DNA of 64,000 nucleotides from Lepeophtheirus salmonis (taxonomy: Eukaryota > Arthropoda > Copepoda > Siphonostomatoida > Caligidae), in assembly GCF_016086655.4 (NCBI RefSeq), contig NC_052140.2:22382001-22446000 (forward strand). The letters are read 5' to 3'. The position numbers and the translations under genes are program-made. This document shows positions 20,742-32,609 of the stretch, in pieces. Under the pieces are notes generated by a model that saw nothing but the letters and a program-made list of their open reading frames with translations, had not been told where the DNA came from and searched no databases. The stretch's first letter is position 1. Every line of letters begins with the position of its first letter.

Positions 20742-22980
20742 ACTTCATCAAAGGAAAAAATATTTTTTGGATCCTAGTTGTATTAGGGTCAGACCTTAAG
20801 GGCTTAGTAGCATAGATCCTAGTATATGGGCATAGTATTGAGTTAAATTTAATTATAATTAATAATAAAAACTGTCAGCTTCAACTTGATGTCAAGAGTC
20901 AACTAAAAGTTAAATCCCAATTTATTTGGCATCATTTTAAAGATATATTTAAGTTCGATTAAATAAAGTATAAATTGGGCTTATAGATCTTATGGCTTTC
21001 AAGAAATGAACAATTTTTTGAGGAGAGGTAAATTGTCTGCTGTTATTTTAAACACACATTATAAAAAGCATTCTAGATTACTTTTATATTGACGAACCAC
21101 ACATACATTATTCTTTATAATAATTTAAATCCTCACTTTTATATGGGGGAAGTTTAATTTGAAAGAACGTTTCTGTGGATAATTATGAACATTGTAAGTA
21201 GAGGAGGCTGAAGGAATGTGAGTCCAAGAATGACCAAGGAGTAAATGAATAAAAGCTCGGTAGGAGATTCAATTAGTTTACCTATTGTATCCCTGAACTG
21301 GCGCGTGTGGCGAGGACTAACTTATTTACGTCATTCATCTCCATTGACCATGAGCATAAACAATCTGTTGGAATGAAAAAGAAAAATATAAACTCTTGTG
21401 TAAATTAGGCTGGTCTGTATTTCAACTTGTTTTCGAATTTCGACGTCGGCTAGTGCAGAAAAGCTGACATGTGCACTGGCGTCCCCAGCCTCTTTTTGGG
21501 GGGACTCCAGATCCCCCAATAGTTTCTGCAGACCCACCCACCCCCCTCCCTAAAAAACAAAGTAGGGCCTTTTATGTTTTTTGCACATGTCAAGTACATG
21601 CATAGAAAATGAATAGTTTTCATTTCACACACAAAATTGGCAAAATAAATTTAGGCCATTTTTTATATTTTTCAATAATATTTTCTTGCAGATTTGCCAT
21701 TTTTGTATGAAATATGAGTTAAAGTTCTTACTCTTGAAAGTATTTAAATGCCAATAAATTAAAGGGGTCTATTTTCAATGGAGTGTTGGCTTATCCAAGC
21801 TTGAAAGGGGGGGGACTTTGAAGGACTCCCAAATGGGCCCTCACGGCTCCACAAGTCTTTAATTTTTATACATGTTGTTTCTTTGATGGGATAGACACCA
21901 TGTGATAAATCCATTATTGTTTCACTAGATGGCTTTAGTTATATATATATCGCGATCTATTAATACAATCTGGTTACACAGGATCAGTGGTTCCTAGGCT
22001 GTTTTACAATTTGCATGGGGTCCTCTTACACCTTGTTGTATTCCTGTGTTAATGTCAATATTATCTAATTATAGAGGTCGACAAAATTAAAGTCTGTTAT
22101 GTAAAATTTAAAATTGCCCATGATGAATTTGAGAGACAATTGTATTAAAAATGATCAATTGATGAAGTGGGGCAAAAAGTCAAAAAACCAAATCCACAAA
22201 ATACTCAAATATGTATAAGGAAAAGAAAATACTGTTCGGAATTTTTGAAAGTAAAGTTTTACTTTCATAGATGAGGTAGAAGTTGATAAACTCCAATTTA
22301 TAATTTGCATCGAAAATTTTGAAAATAATAGACATTGTAAAAATATAAATTTGTAGATATTTGTTAGACGTGCAATTTTATACATACCCAAGTACTAATT
22401 AGCTCTACGAATGGAGTGAAAAAGGATCAACATTTGCTCCTGAGTGGCATCAAACCCAAATAATATATTTTCCAAATAAGCAGTAATCATTTTTTTTTTA
22501 AAGTTGACATACAGACCAACCTAATATACTCTTATAGGTACACAATGGGTTGAGGTGATGGCAAAGAAAAGGAAATTGGAAATAGTAATTATATATACAA
22601 ACACCTTTTTTTATAGATTCTGGTATTTGGTCACTTTTTAAGGAGGAGTAGAAAATAAGAAGAAGAGTTTGTCTAATTGGAAATGATGTGGTTTAAAAGA
22701 CACTTATTTCAAAAAGGGGAAAAATGTCATTCAACAAAAATCTTTAGTGATTGCGACGACAAATTCAGCAACAGGTGGATGTGACCCTTGAATAAACACA
22801 CACACAAAACCATTCACCGTGTACATATTTGTGCTAACAAAAGGGTTCACAAATTTCTTATTTGTATCTATTTCAAATTATAAAACCAAATGTCTATATT
22901 CAAGAGCTATCAAATGAATTAAAACTCTACACAAAAACTACGCTAATTCAGCCGAGATTTAAGAGTTTCATAACCAAAAA
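20742..22980. other. Non-coding stretch
   Basis: G/C-rich patch near 21470-21555 (ggcgtccccagcctctttttggggggactcc) resembles the hairpin end of the AT-minisatellite family but has no body. Dinucleotide repeats near 21940 and 22800. No gene seen. Confidence 0.4.
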
Positions 22981-23600
22981 CATGGAACAACGCAGAGCTG
23001 CAATTTTGGAGATATTCGTCCGTGGAAAATTACTATCAGATATCTCTAAAGAACTAGTATGTAACTGCTCTAAGTTGTACAAAGTGCTTGAGGCACCAAA
23101 AAAAGCTTCCACGTGGTCCAAATCAAGGCCAAAATAATTGATTTTGGGAGATAAAGATAACATTGAAGGCACAAGAGGCAATGTGACCGTCAATGGCTTG
23201 CATTATACAGCAGCCAGACCACCATGTACTGCTTGGTGAAGCAAGACTTAACCCTTATTACCTACAAAATAACTCTTCGTGAGGGGTGAAGCCTTTGGAT
23301 CGAGTACAGCGTGTTATTCGGTACAAAATCCTACTCAACAACCTGAAGAAGAAATAACGTAGTGTTACCATCTTGTTTTCGAATGAGACCCCTTTCAGCC
23401 TCGAGGAAATGGTTGCTAATGACATTGGTTACTACCTATCTGAGTCTAAGGGTGCTACGGACCATGTAGGTAGGGAGTGCCACACGCTGTCGTTGGGTTT
23501 GATGGATAGAAGTGCGATCTAATCTTTTTGGTGTCCAATGAGAGGCTTAATGGTGATTCGTATAGCAAGTACCTGAATGGAAAAGTGTTTTGATGCTCGT
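22981..23600 (+). pseudogene. Mariner transposase, N-terminal half
   Basis: MEQRRAAILEIFVRGKLLSD followed by ISKELVCNCSKLYKVLEAPK gives the first HTH. Then, in other frames, KQDLTLITYKITLREG, DRVQRVIRYKILLNNLKKK and SNETPFSLEEMVAND, where intact relatives have SDEKxFTVE; catalytic Asp 1 is replaced by Asn. SLGLMDRSAI follows where the VMVWG block lies. Breaks off near 23600 before catalytic Asp 2. No terminal repeats found. Confidence 0.72.
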
Positions 23601-23999
23601 CACACGGTTGGAAATTCCTGGTAGTGGTAGGAGGATGGTGTCAGCTGTTCCTTCCACACCTTTGGTATTTTTGGGCACCTAAAGGGAAGATTTTGGGAGT
23701 CTGAACAACAACAAAGGATCAACTGAAGATCCCCATTATTCCTGTTTGAGCCAATTTTGTGCACTAATTTAGCAAAAAAAAAGTTGTTCATAGGATTTAT
23801 TTGTATTGTAAAGAGAAACACAAACCTGACAAAAAAGAAGTTATGGAGAATATTATTCTTTATAAAATAGCTGGTTCATTTTTGCAAATAAAGTAAAAAT
23901 CCTTAATGAAATGTTCCGGAAATTGAAAATGATAAGAGGGTCTAAAATTTGATGTGGCATTTCTCCTTCAATTTGAAAATTAACATGGGATGAAAAAAA
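23601..23999. other. Non-coding stretch
   Basis: Nothing recognised. Confidence 0.35.
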
Positions 24000-24176
24000 A
24001 AGAGACAAAAATTAAAAATTATTCGGGAAATGACAAATATTTTAGTTAAAAATAAATTTTTATGTGTCAAATTTATATGCAAACGAATTTCTAGGAACTG
24101 TATTTAATTTACAAATCCAATATTTCATTGGAAGCTCCTTCTTTTCCATCTGCAAAAAACAAAGTTGTAATTTTCA

Positions 24177-24216
<40 letters not shown>

Positions 24217-24500
24217 TTCATAATTTTTTTTATTCATAATAAATTTATAAAACCTAACTATTTGTATAGTTGTTTTTGAGATACCAGTCAATTTTTTTTT
24301 TTATATAATTCAACCCCCTATCTAGTCTTTTTGGGCTCCAAAAAACAGTTTATGTGTTTTGAGTATAACATAAGCCCCCACCCCTCCTTACATGACCCCC
24401 GCTAAAAATCGGCACTCCCGTCTTTACCTAACCAGGTTTAAAAGAGGCACCCACGCAAAAAGGTTCAACGTTGTGGACACACATAAACTCTATTAATTAA
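24000..24500 (+). repeat. Uninterrupted copy of the 8390-9660 repeat
   Basis: Aligns along its length with 8450-8732 plus 9477-9660. At about 24318-24330 it reads ctatctagtctttttgggctcc, the undisturbed form of the site where the 744-bp mariner sits at 8733. A long T tract lies at 24179-24215. Confidence 0.75.
24179..24215. repeat. Homopolymer T tract, about 37 bp
   Basis: Uninterrupted run of T inside the dispersed repeat at 24000-24500; the related copy at about 8620 has only atttcttctttt. A reading frame through it is not coding. Confidence 0.9.
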
Positions 24501-25140
24501 GGAGTTGTATTATTTTGGCGCAAGATGGCACCATTCTCAGTTGCTTTTTTTACAAATTAATATAAGTAAACAAGGTTTATGTCTTATTAAATATTACTTT
24601 GTTTCCTGTTAGTATTGGGTAATTAATTATTAGAGAAACAACATTGAAATTGGCTTATTTTAAGAAAAATTTGCATTATTTCATATTAATTATTTGTAAA
24701 ATGATAATTGGTAGTAAATAAGTCTTGCAATACCCATTTAACTGTGTTTTTGAGCGGTTTATAATATTTTAGTCATAAAGTTGAGACCATCAATGAAAAT
24801 CTATTGTCGTTATCTTTTAAACAAGATATTGCAAATAAATATTGATTTCTTCTGGAAAAAGATGGACACAAAAAGGTTGTAGATTGCAACTTTGATCCGT
24901 ACAGCTGATAGCATCTTGGGTATCGTCAAATATTTCTTGGGGTCAATAGATACCCTTCTTACACTTTTGCAAGCGCCTGGAAGTGCTAAATCAGTCAAGC
25001 TAACCCCCAAAAGCTAACAAACACTCTTAATAAAGAAGACCGGTCAACTGTGTCAAGGATGATCCAGGCAAAGTCAGACAGTTTTGAGGAGAGGTCATAC
25101 TTGTTTTAAAAACATCAACAATTCAATTTGGAGCGTCGAC
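24501..25140. other. Non-coding stretch
   Basis: No gene recognised. It may include remains of the 3' part of the Tc1 fragment that follows on the minus strand, but I could not align it. Confidence 0.35.
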
Positions 25141-25370
25141 GTAGTTTTTTTAATTACCTCAAACATAATCCCCATTTTCCAAGTTTTCATTTCCCCTTAG
25201 CAGAGAAACTCCCCCAAAACATTATCTTTCCAGCCCAGACTTGATGGTGGAAATGGTGCTCTTGATTTTATACTCATCATTTCCCTTCCTCTAAATACGA
25301 CGACGAGTCAAGTTGATGCCAAAGAGCTCGATTTTGGGCTTACTTTCTTTCAAACCTCATTTTTTCTTCA
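25141..25370 (-). pseudogene. Tc1-type transposase fragment
   Basis: The minus strand reads SKPKIELFGINLTRRR, a break, then NDEYKIKSTISTIKSG and IMFWGSFSAKGN. In intact Tc1 transposases this is SDESKxELFG...TVKHGGGNIMLWGCFSAxG, the block that starts at catalytic Asp 1. The Asp itself is not readable here. Only this central segment is preserved, with one stop. Distinct from the mariner copies elsewhere in the window. Confidence 0.7.
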
Positions 25371-25380
25371 TTGTATAGGT

Positions 25381-26617
25381 TCAAAGACAAAAACTTAAAT
25401 TACGTAATTTGATTGTTTTTTCTATCCTTAAGAACTATCAAGTATTTAATGATTCTACGCCTATTCTTTAATAGTATGTCGTCATCATACAAATTACATA
25501 AATAAATAAAAAAAACAAATAAAATTTTTACAAAAATATTTATGATTTGTCAAGTAGTGTAGTATCATATGTTTCCCCCAAGGACCTCCTTAAACGTAAC
25601 GAATGAGAAGATAAGGAGCAAGCAAGCACATGTCATGTGATTGGATTTGAATTGTTATTGTTTTATAAAAAAATTACAAGTGTTTCGTTTGGCATTATGT
25701 GTTATTTTCTCTCGTGAAAATGACACGAAAAAAATCCCCCAACCCTGATGTTTTTGAAAAACTCTTTTGACAACGAACCAGCTGTAAAATCGTTTGAAAT
25801 ACAACAACACAATAAGTTAAATAAATAATCAAAGGGCTTAAAATAACAGCATGGTTGTATGTATTTTAAAAACACAGGAAGGTTACATTTCAAATTAAAT
25901 TAAAAACATATATATTTTAACAAAAATTTATTTTTGTTATATTTTTTTAACGGATAAAAAAACAATTTTTCTTGTTTGAAACGTTTGTTGTAGATGTGTG
26001 GTTGAAGTAGTACTTGAATACTTCATAAATGGTGTGTGTGTCTTAGTATTGTTCGGTATAGTGAGCATATTATTGACGTCATATTTCAGTTTATACTAAG
26101 GATTGTTTTTCAAACTTTATGAGAAACTGAGTTCGTAAACAAGTCTGAGCAAAATTAAGTCCATTTCCAGTGAATTAGAATTGAAATCAACATTTTTTAT
26201 TCGATATCCCCCACCTCAGCCTGAATGACAGCCCCCCCCCCTCTTCCTGAAGGTTGTACAAACTTTGCGGATGTAGTATTCAAGTCATCTTTAACATTTC
26301 CTCTTCTAAGCCATACCAAAAAGAAGGGACTGATAATAAAAAGAATTACTATAAATCAGTTTTAGTACGGATCCAACACTAACCATTACACAGCCCATTT
26401 TCAGTGCCCTGCCCGAGGGAAACACATCTATGAGGGATCACATCTTTCCTATATTGATAGGCCTTATTGATGTTGAGTCTATAGTCACCCCAATCAGAAC
26501 CCTTGAATAAAAAACCGTGATTAAACGGTACTTATAGATATTACCGGGTGTGGTGAAAAAATCTTAAGACTTTCAATCTGAAACTATATCAAGATGTATT
26601 TCAGCAACCAGTTGTAA
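25381..26617. other. Non-coding stretch
   Basis: A C tract near 26230 and TGACGTCA at 26074-26081. No gene seen; a 63-codon minus frame at 25702-25893 is not convincing. Confidence 0.4.
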
Positions 26618-27125
26618 TAGGGTATGTCAATAAAATAAAAATAACTAATATGATGTCTTGGCTACTCTACTCATCGATGTAGTCCCCTTGGTAGTAATGA
26701 TGGCTTCTAGGCCTAGAAAATGCCTAGCACCTATTGCGGATGTTATCCTCAGACATGGCATCTTAGTGCTGGTTGACAGTGTCCTTGCGGTTGTTGATAT
26801 TTGGGTGACGGACACTGCAGGCCGTCCTCTGGACATGCACCCCCAAAAGGTGTAGCCGAAGGTTAGCATCAGGGCTGAAGGAGGGGGGCTAAAAGCGTTA
26901 AAAAAAGAGTTCAAAAGAGTCTTGCAACTTGGGAGATGGGTTTCTTTCATTGGTGGTCTAAAACTGGCCTGTCCACCCTCGCAAGGTTGTTGCCACAAGC
27001 CTTTTTGATGGTCTTACAGAACCTTGACTCCTTTCGGATTCATTTTCATACCCTACCCAAGCTTCCTGTCCACCGTCTCCGACTTCATAACGTTCAGATG
27101 GCATTTTCTCGGTTTCTAAGATAAT
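26618..27125 (-). mobile_element. Deleted mariner, GDYID-tail type, copy 1
   Basis: Left edge tagggtatgtcaataaaat near 26618 resembles the family end CAGGGTGGTACATTGAAAT. On the minus strand: a start near 27105 (MPSERYEVGDG), KxLVATTLRGW, MKETHLPSCKTLLN (about 26925-26965). A deletion joint leads to a remnant of the FWPPxSPD block (SPDANLRL), then HVQRTACSVRHPNINN, DAMSEDNIRNRC, and YYQGDYID ending near 26665. Catalytic Asp 1 and 2 regions are lost. Related copies: 29535, 54560 and 59411, all on the minus strand. Confidence 0.75.
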
Positions 27126-27286
27126 GAGAAAGATCTAGTTTTTTTTTTTTTTTTAGTATTTGACCAGAACAGTTTTACCAAATTCACAATGATTCATGTA
27201 GTAAAAACAAAGTGTAAAGATTTTTTCGTCTCACCTAGTAATTTGATGCAATCATTATTTGAGTACATCTAGGCCAATATCTTAAT
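27126..27286. other. Non-coding, T tract near 27139
   Basis: No feature other than the T tract. Confidence 0.35.
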
Positions 27287-27490
27287 ATGCTTCTTCTTGA
27301 GTTGCTCGTTTGTTCCTTTGGGCGTACGTTCTGGGTTATTATTGTGCCGGAATACCCATTACATGAACCATTGCCTTTGCCAGGCTCTGAGGTAAGGAGT
27401 TTGTTACCCAAAAGTTTCTGGATACATGGCCCCGTCCATCATCCTTTCCATGTACCCAAAAATCTTGGGTCCTTCCCTCAGTGCCTCCAT
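27287..27490 (-). pseudogene. Tc1-type transposase fragment
   Basis: The minus strand reads GPKIFGYMERMMDGAMYPET, then KGNGSC, FRHNNNPERTPKGTNEQLKK. The Tc1 family form is RMDGAMYREIL...FQHDNDPKHTAK..., the region of catalytic Asp 2; the Asp is Asn here. Stops interrupt it. A separate copy from the fragment at 25141, because the order of domains along the minus strand would be wrong for one split gene. Confidence 0.7.
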
Positions 27491-27780
27491 TTTCATTGAA
27501 AAGTTACAAAAAATTACATATAGAAATATAAAAAAATTAATACCGGTTGATTGGTAATATCAAAGTCCTGTAATTCAAACTAAAGCTTCAAATTATGCCT
27601 CCCATTCTAAGGTATCTTAACTCCTTGCATTAATTTATGATATCACTTTGGTACTCTGTGATAACACTATATTTAATAATTTTTTCAAAAAACTTTCTTT
27701 TGTTTTTTGGTTAAGATTGTTATTATGTTGAATAACTATATGCAGATTTTTATGAGTGAGACTCTTTGAAGTTGTATATG
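27491..27780. other. Non-coding stretch
   Basis: Nothing recognised. Confidence 0.35.
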
Positions 27781-28643
27781 CAGAGACGTCCGCAGGATAA
27801 TATATATGTATATCGGGAGTAGGGGTCTTTTTTTTTTAATTTTTTGGAAAAAAAATCTGAAAAATAATTTTTTTGCTAAAAATTTTAAAATCTAAATTTC
27901 AAATATTTAAATTTTTTGAAAAAAATAAATCAAAAATTCAAATGTTAAATTATTTTCTAAAAAATGTTTCAAATATTAAATTTTATAGAATATTAAAATT
28001 TAAATTTTAAATTTCTTGGAAAAAAAATTCAAAATCTATAGTTATTCTCAAAAAATTCAATTTTTCCACAAAAAACTTCAAAAATTATAGCTGTTTACAA
28101 AAAATTCAATTTTTCGCAAACAAAGTTCAAAAATTAAATTTCAAATATTTATTTTTTTATTTTATATTATAAAAATCCATAGTTATTCTTGAAAAACTTA
28201 TCTTTTTTTGGAAAAAAATACTATAACCTTCAGCTGCTACAAAAAGTTAGATTTGAAATATAAAATTTCGTTAAGAAAATAAATAGTCATTTCCATGAAA
28301 TTAAATTTTTCTGGACAAAACTTCAAAGATCACAGCTGTTTACAAAAAATTCAATTTTTGCAAACAAATTTCAATTTTTTTTTTTTAATTTCTAAAATAC
28401 ATAGCTGTTTTTAGAAAATTATCTTTTTTAGGAAAAAAAATTCAAAAATCTACAGCTGTTACAAAAAATTAAATTTCAAATATAAAATTTTCTGAAGAAA
28501 AATTTCCAAAATCTAAAGCTATTTACAGAAAATTTAATTATTTTAAATTAAAAATTGAAATTTCAAATATCAAATCTTTTAGTAAAACGCTCCTAAATTT
28601 GGGAGGCTAACACCCCTCCAGGCCACCCCTGCAGACACCCCTG
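27781..28643 (+). mobile_element. AT-minisatellite element, both ends clear
   Basis: Left end CAGAGACGTCCGCAGG at 27781, right end CCTGCAGACACCCCTG finishing at 28643: inverse of each other with two mismatches. ATATG directly precedes and follows. The subterminal stem gggagg...cccctcc lies at about 28600-28620. The body is about 15 degenerate units of about 52 bp (ttcaaaaatc.atagct.tttacaaaaaattcaatttttc). No protein-coding potential. Confidence 0.85.
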
Positions 28644-29339
28644 ATATGGATCACAAAAACCATTCAAATATCTCTGTAATTTGATTAATAGATAATTCGG
28701 TAAAAAAATAGAAGTAATGAAATATATACATAGTACATTCTTGATGTGATTGAGATATTTTTAACCCTTTTGGATTACGTCTTTAGGTCCTGCACATGTT
28801 CCTCCTCCTTCTTGAACTCTCATTATTAAAAAAAAGAAAGATGTTATTATGTTCTTTTATGTGGAAAAAAAAATTAAAAAATGAGGCTTAACGATTGGAA
28901 TTACAACTATTCCATGATTTGAAAAGAAATGGAAGAGTGCTTTGATTTGTGCCGATAATTACATGTTTTGATACAAGATACATAGGTACATAGAGAAGTG
29001 TAAAAAATATGTCCTTGATAGTGGGAGCAACTGTTCTAGTTGGCAATCAGAATAGGCTTTTTTATTTTCTCTCTTTGTTATTCGTTCATTCTTAAAGAGA
29101 TATCATTCAAGTATAAAGGCATCACACGTGCTTGTGCACATGAAAGACGTGGAGTAACAATGAGGGGTTGCTCCTCGGGAGTCATTAGTAGTGATGTAGA
29201 AATAATGCCCAAAAATGGAGCAAAATATGCAAATAACAATCTGAAAAGGAAAATCAAAAAACAGAAAAAGCCCAAAATGATATTACTCCCAATAAAAGGA
29301 TTTCTTTTGGTTTTACATATTTCTATCAAATTATAATAT
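28644..29339. other. Non-coding stretch
   Basis: Overlapping 90-100-codon frames on both strands at 29040-29359 look incidental. The minus-strand one overlaps the hAT relic only at its edge. Confidence 0.4.
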
Positions 29340-29530
29340 TTATTCAAGGAAGCCCTCATTCCATTGAATAATCATATGTTCCCTCAGATGATCCTCCGTT
29401 AGCCTGTTCCTCTTATTGGTTAGAAAGTCCTTGAAAATGCTAAAGGCTCTCTCACACTCCATGAATGTCATGGAGGCGCTATGATTCTTCTTCACGCAAG
29501 ACACATTCTTACAAAGTGCATTAAACCAAT
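29340..29530 (-). pseudogene. hAT transposase C-terminal dimerisation fragment
   Basis: Open on the minus strand from about 29530 to a stop at 29340-29342: ALCKNVSCVKKNHSASM, then FMECERAFSIFKDFLTNKRN, then RLTEDHLREHMIIQWNEGF. In the hAT family the C-terminal dimerisation domain reads roughly ASxxxxERxFSxxxxxxTxxRNRLxxxxLxxLxxIxxN, which this fits well. Only about 60 residues remain; the catalytic part is absent. It directly abuts the mariner relic at 29535. It shows that hAT transposons live in this genome, relevant to the hAT-like CAG...CTG ends of the AT-minisatellite elements, but no direct link is shown. Confidence 0.6.
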
Positions 29531-29534
29531 ATTA

Positions 29535-30186
29535 CTCATTTTCTCTTATGGGTTTCTTCTTGAGAATCTTGACCAGCTTTTGGGGAAATTTGGGTATGGT
29601 CCGACTCTTACGAACCATGCATCCACCAGGTGTAGTCGAGGGAGTTTGCATCATGGCTGTAGAGGTGCGAAAAGTGTCAAAAAAACAACTCAAAAGACTA
29701 ATGCAATACAGTCTGCAACGGATATATGAGTTTCTTTCATTCCTGGTGTCAAACGTGGCCTCTTCGCCCTCACAAGGTTCTTTCCACCCATTTTTTGGAT
29801 AGTTAGCTGTACAGTCTGGTGTGATAAACTGAGATCTCTTGTATAGGCCCTCATGGACTAGAGGAGATTGGTCTGGGCTTATTTTGTTAAGTCCTCCGGA
29901 TCCAGTTTGACTTTTTTGACAGAGCCCTTCTTCCTCTGTAAGGTTTTGAACTTTGTGACGGGGTAGACGGGAGTCCCAGAGACGCCCAACTGCTTGGAGT
30001 GCGTGAATGGAAATTCGTCAATTACGTTCAAGTGTCATTTTCTCGGCTTGTACGTAAGCTAGAGGTTTGTTTTGTCTTGTAACAATTGGGTATGCTTTAA
30101 TATATAGAAATATGAATTAATTTCAATCACTTAATCTGCATTAGTTATTGAATTAGTAAATGCTCAGATTTCAATGGAACACTCGG
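29535..30186 (-). mobile_element. Deleted mariner, GDYID-tail type, copy 2
   Basis: Right end gatttcaatggaacactcgg at about 30186, followed by TA, resembles the family end. On the minus strand: MTLERN near 30045, HALQAVGR, KKGSVKKVKLDPEDL with frameshifts (about 29880-29960), SSMRAYTRDLSLSHQTVQLT in a shifted frame (29810-29870), and LTPGMKETHISVADCI (29705-29755). A joint leads to a remnant of the third-Asp region (29620-29660). The C-terminus beyond it is not recognisable, and the hAT fragment at 29340 follows. Confidence 0.65.
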
Positions 30187-30189
30187 TAT

Positions 30190-31440
30190 AGTAGAGAGGA
30201 TGAATTGGCAAACTGCTATTAACGGATTTTAGGCCTTGTTTCTGTTCATTCTGGGAGGAAAGGTTGCTAGATAAAATGCAAACATATATTGTGTTCCCAG
30301 TAATACCTTCGGCCCCCTAATAATAACACTTTGAGCATACTCCAAGACATTTCTCAGTTTCTATACGAAAGTATAAATATGAGCTCAAACACCTTCTAGT
30401 TGGATATTTTACTTTTCTTGGTTCATCCGTTTTCATATAATTAAATTTCCTCTCGCTTGTGATAGCACGTTAGATTGTAAACAATATCTGAGTATCGAGT
30501 GGTCATTACATAGGTGGGAGAGAGGATGAATTGGTCCTTTTATTCCTATTTATTTTTGGATGAAAGGTCGCTAGATAAAATATAGGTAAACACATTTACA
30601 ATTCGTAACCTCACTAACACAAAAATATATTCTGTATTTTGTTGTTAGCTGACGATGTTTTTACCTCTTTTTTTTTCACCTAATCACTGTTTTGAACGTT
30701 GATTGGTTGAATCAGAATTATTTTTATCCTGTGAACAATTTCAAACAATTATTATGAATAATAATTTTATAGTTGGAGTGAATGGGTTAACTACCAGGGG
30801 CGTCCACAGATTTATATTTTGGGAAGAGCTTGGTTTTTGGAGAAAAAAAATTGTAAAATTTGATCCTTTGAAAAAAAAAAAATAACCAAAAGTTCAAACT
30901 ATTAAATTTTTTCATAATAATTTCAAAAATCCACAACTATTTAGAAAAAATTAACTTGTTAGAAAAAAAAGCTCAAAAATCCATAACTATTCTCAAAAAT
31001 TATTTTTTTGTAGAAAAAAGTTTCAAAAATCCATATTTATTTTCAAAAAATTTTTTTTTTTGAAAACAATTAAGTTTCTAATTTTTTTAATCAAGTATTA
31101 ATCATGGCTATTCACAGAAAATTAAATTTTTTGAAAAAATTTAGAAAAAGTGATTTTTTTGGAAAAAAAACATAGAAAAAATTAAATTTCAAATATTTAA
31201 CCTTCATAAAAAAATTTAACTTTTGAAATTATCTAGTACAAGACAAAAATTTCTTAATTTGGGAGGGGAGTAAAGCCCCTCCATCCCACCCCAGTGGACG
31301 CCTCTAACTTCCGTCTGATTTTAGGCCTTTTTTTATTTATTTTCTTAGAATAGGTCTCGAGATAAAATGAAAGTAATGACGTGTGTACGGAACACATTTT
31401 ATAATAATGGAAAATAAAATCAATTCCATCACTTTTTTTT
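30190..31440 (+). repeat. Dispersed repeat R1, two partial copies, one split
   Basis: The motif aggaaaggttgctagataaaat (about 30260) recurs as gatgaaaggtcgctagataaaat (about 30560). The second copy runs on (cactaacacaaaaatatatt, gttttgaacgttgattggtt) to 30794 and resumes after the insertion at 31306 with ggtctcgagataaaatgaaagtaatgacgtgt. Relatives at 51640-51850 (no insertion) and 53505-53960. Non-coding. Confidence 0.7.
30795..31306 (+). mobile_element. AT-minisatellite element inserted in repeat R1
   Basis: Left end CAGGGGCGTCCACAG at 30795, right end CCAGTGGACGCCTCTA at 31291-31306. The stem ggagggg/cccctcc (31262-31268 with 31276-31282, loop agtaaag) lies just inside the right end. Flanks ttaactac and ctaacttc match the single ctaactac of the uninterrupted R1 copy at about 51763, so a short target duplication (5-8 bp) is visible. 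Body: degenerate 50-bp AT repeats. Confidence 0.83.
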
Positions 31441-32608
31441 ATTCAAATAAAAACTTTCAATCAGCTTTTGAAATAATAAAAAATTATTAATAATGATTCA
31501 TACACTCCAATCCATTAAATATATGCCTAATTGAACCATTTGCAAAAAAAAAAAAAAACAGCTATATAATACGAGTCAAAGACCTTTACAGACCCAAGTG
31601 TATCTGTGTATGTGATTTAGGAAGGTTTGTTTCTCGGCTACGAGAAGTGTGGAATAGGTTATTCAGGGTGTAAGAAACCACTATTAAATATAATTGTTCT
31701 ACGATGATGTCATGTTTATGTCGGTCATCTCGAGCAAAGTTAGAAATAAGGAACAAATTATTTTTTTAGTCTGATTCCAATAATAAAAAATTATTTGTTA
31801 TGGAGAAAGTCATTTTGGTATGGTTTACAAGATTACCACCACGTGTCATATTTTATATTTCTATCTTCAAATTGGAGATAACCAAAGGGGAAAGTTAAAA
31901 TTCAATCATCGCAACCGTTTCATAATAAGGAAAACCTTTTTTAGCACTCGAAGGACAAATGTTAACAACCACACACCCCTTAAAAGACTATGGATATCAA
32001 AAATTATATCCCTTTATTTCTCAACATTTATATATATTATCTTACGTTTTACAAATGATGGTGGACCTGGAATTTTTTTTTTTTTTTTTTTTTTTTAATG
32101 TTCCTGTAATTGGTAAGAGTGAGTTGCTCTGGCTAATTATAAGTACACATTATGGTATTATTACATTTATTAAATCTCATCTAGGAATCTTCTTTGAAGT
32201 CCATATACATAAAGTATATTTTCTTCTCTAGGAACGACCTGGCGCGATCCTTCGCACATTGAGTTCAAGAGAATAATATCTCTTGAGCACATTAGGACCT
32301 AGGATTTCCTTCAAAAAAAATTCGTAGCTAAAATTGACTAAAATCTGTTTATTTCATATTTATTTGTAACAAATTGTGTTATCTTTGCCAACATACATTG
32401 CCTCTCCTAATAAGTCGGTTGATTGTCATTTCTTAGAAGGCGGTAATTGAGTCACTTGATTGCATCCCAGCATTTCTTAAAATGTTAAATGTACCATTTA
32501 GTTGTTAATAAATATGTATCGCATCATTGGTACGAAGTGTTTCCCCGAAAAAGACTATTATTATATTTATTGATTTTATAAATTTATTTTTATCATTCAA
32601 GTTTTAAT
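31441..32608. other. Non-coding stretch with T tract
   Basis: T tract of about 25 bp at 32072-32096, A tract at 31543. Frames through these are not coding. Confidence 0.4.
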
Positions 32609-32609
32609 T

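Noticed and set aside
21470..21560. Another minisatellite element end
   Set aside because: The G/C-rich patch resembles the hairpin end but has no AT-repeat body or partner end.
24064..24291. Overlapping frames on both strands
   Set aside because: They are created by the 37-bp T tract (poly-Phe / poly-Lys).
25141..27490. One Tc1 gene split by an insertion
   Set aside because: On the minus strand the second-Asp segment (27287-27490) lies upstream of the first-Asp segment (25141-25370), the wrong order for one split gene.
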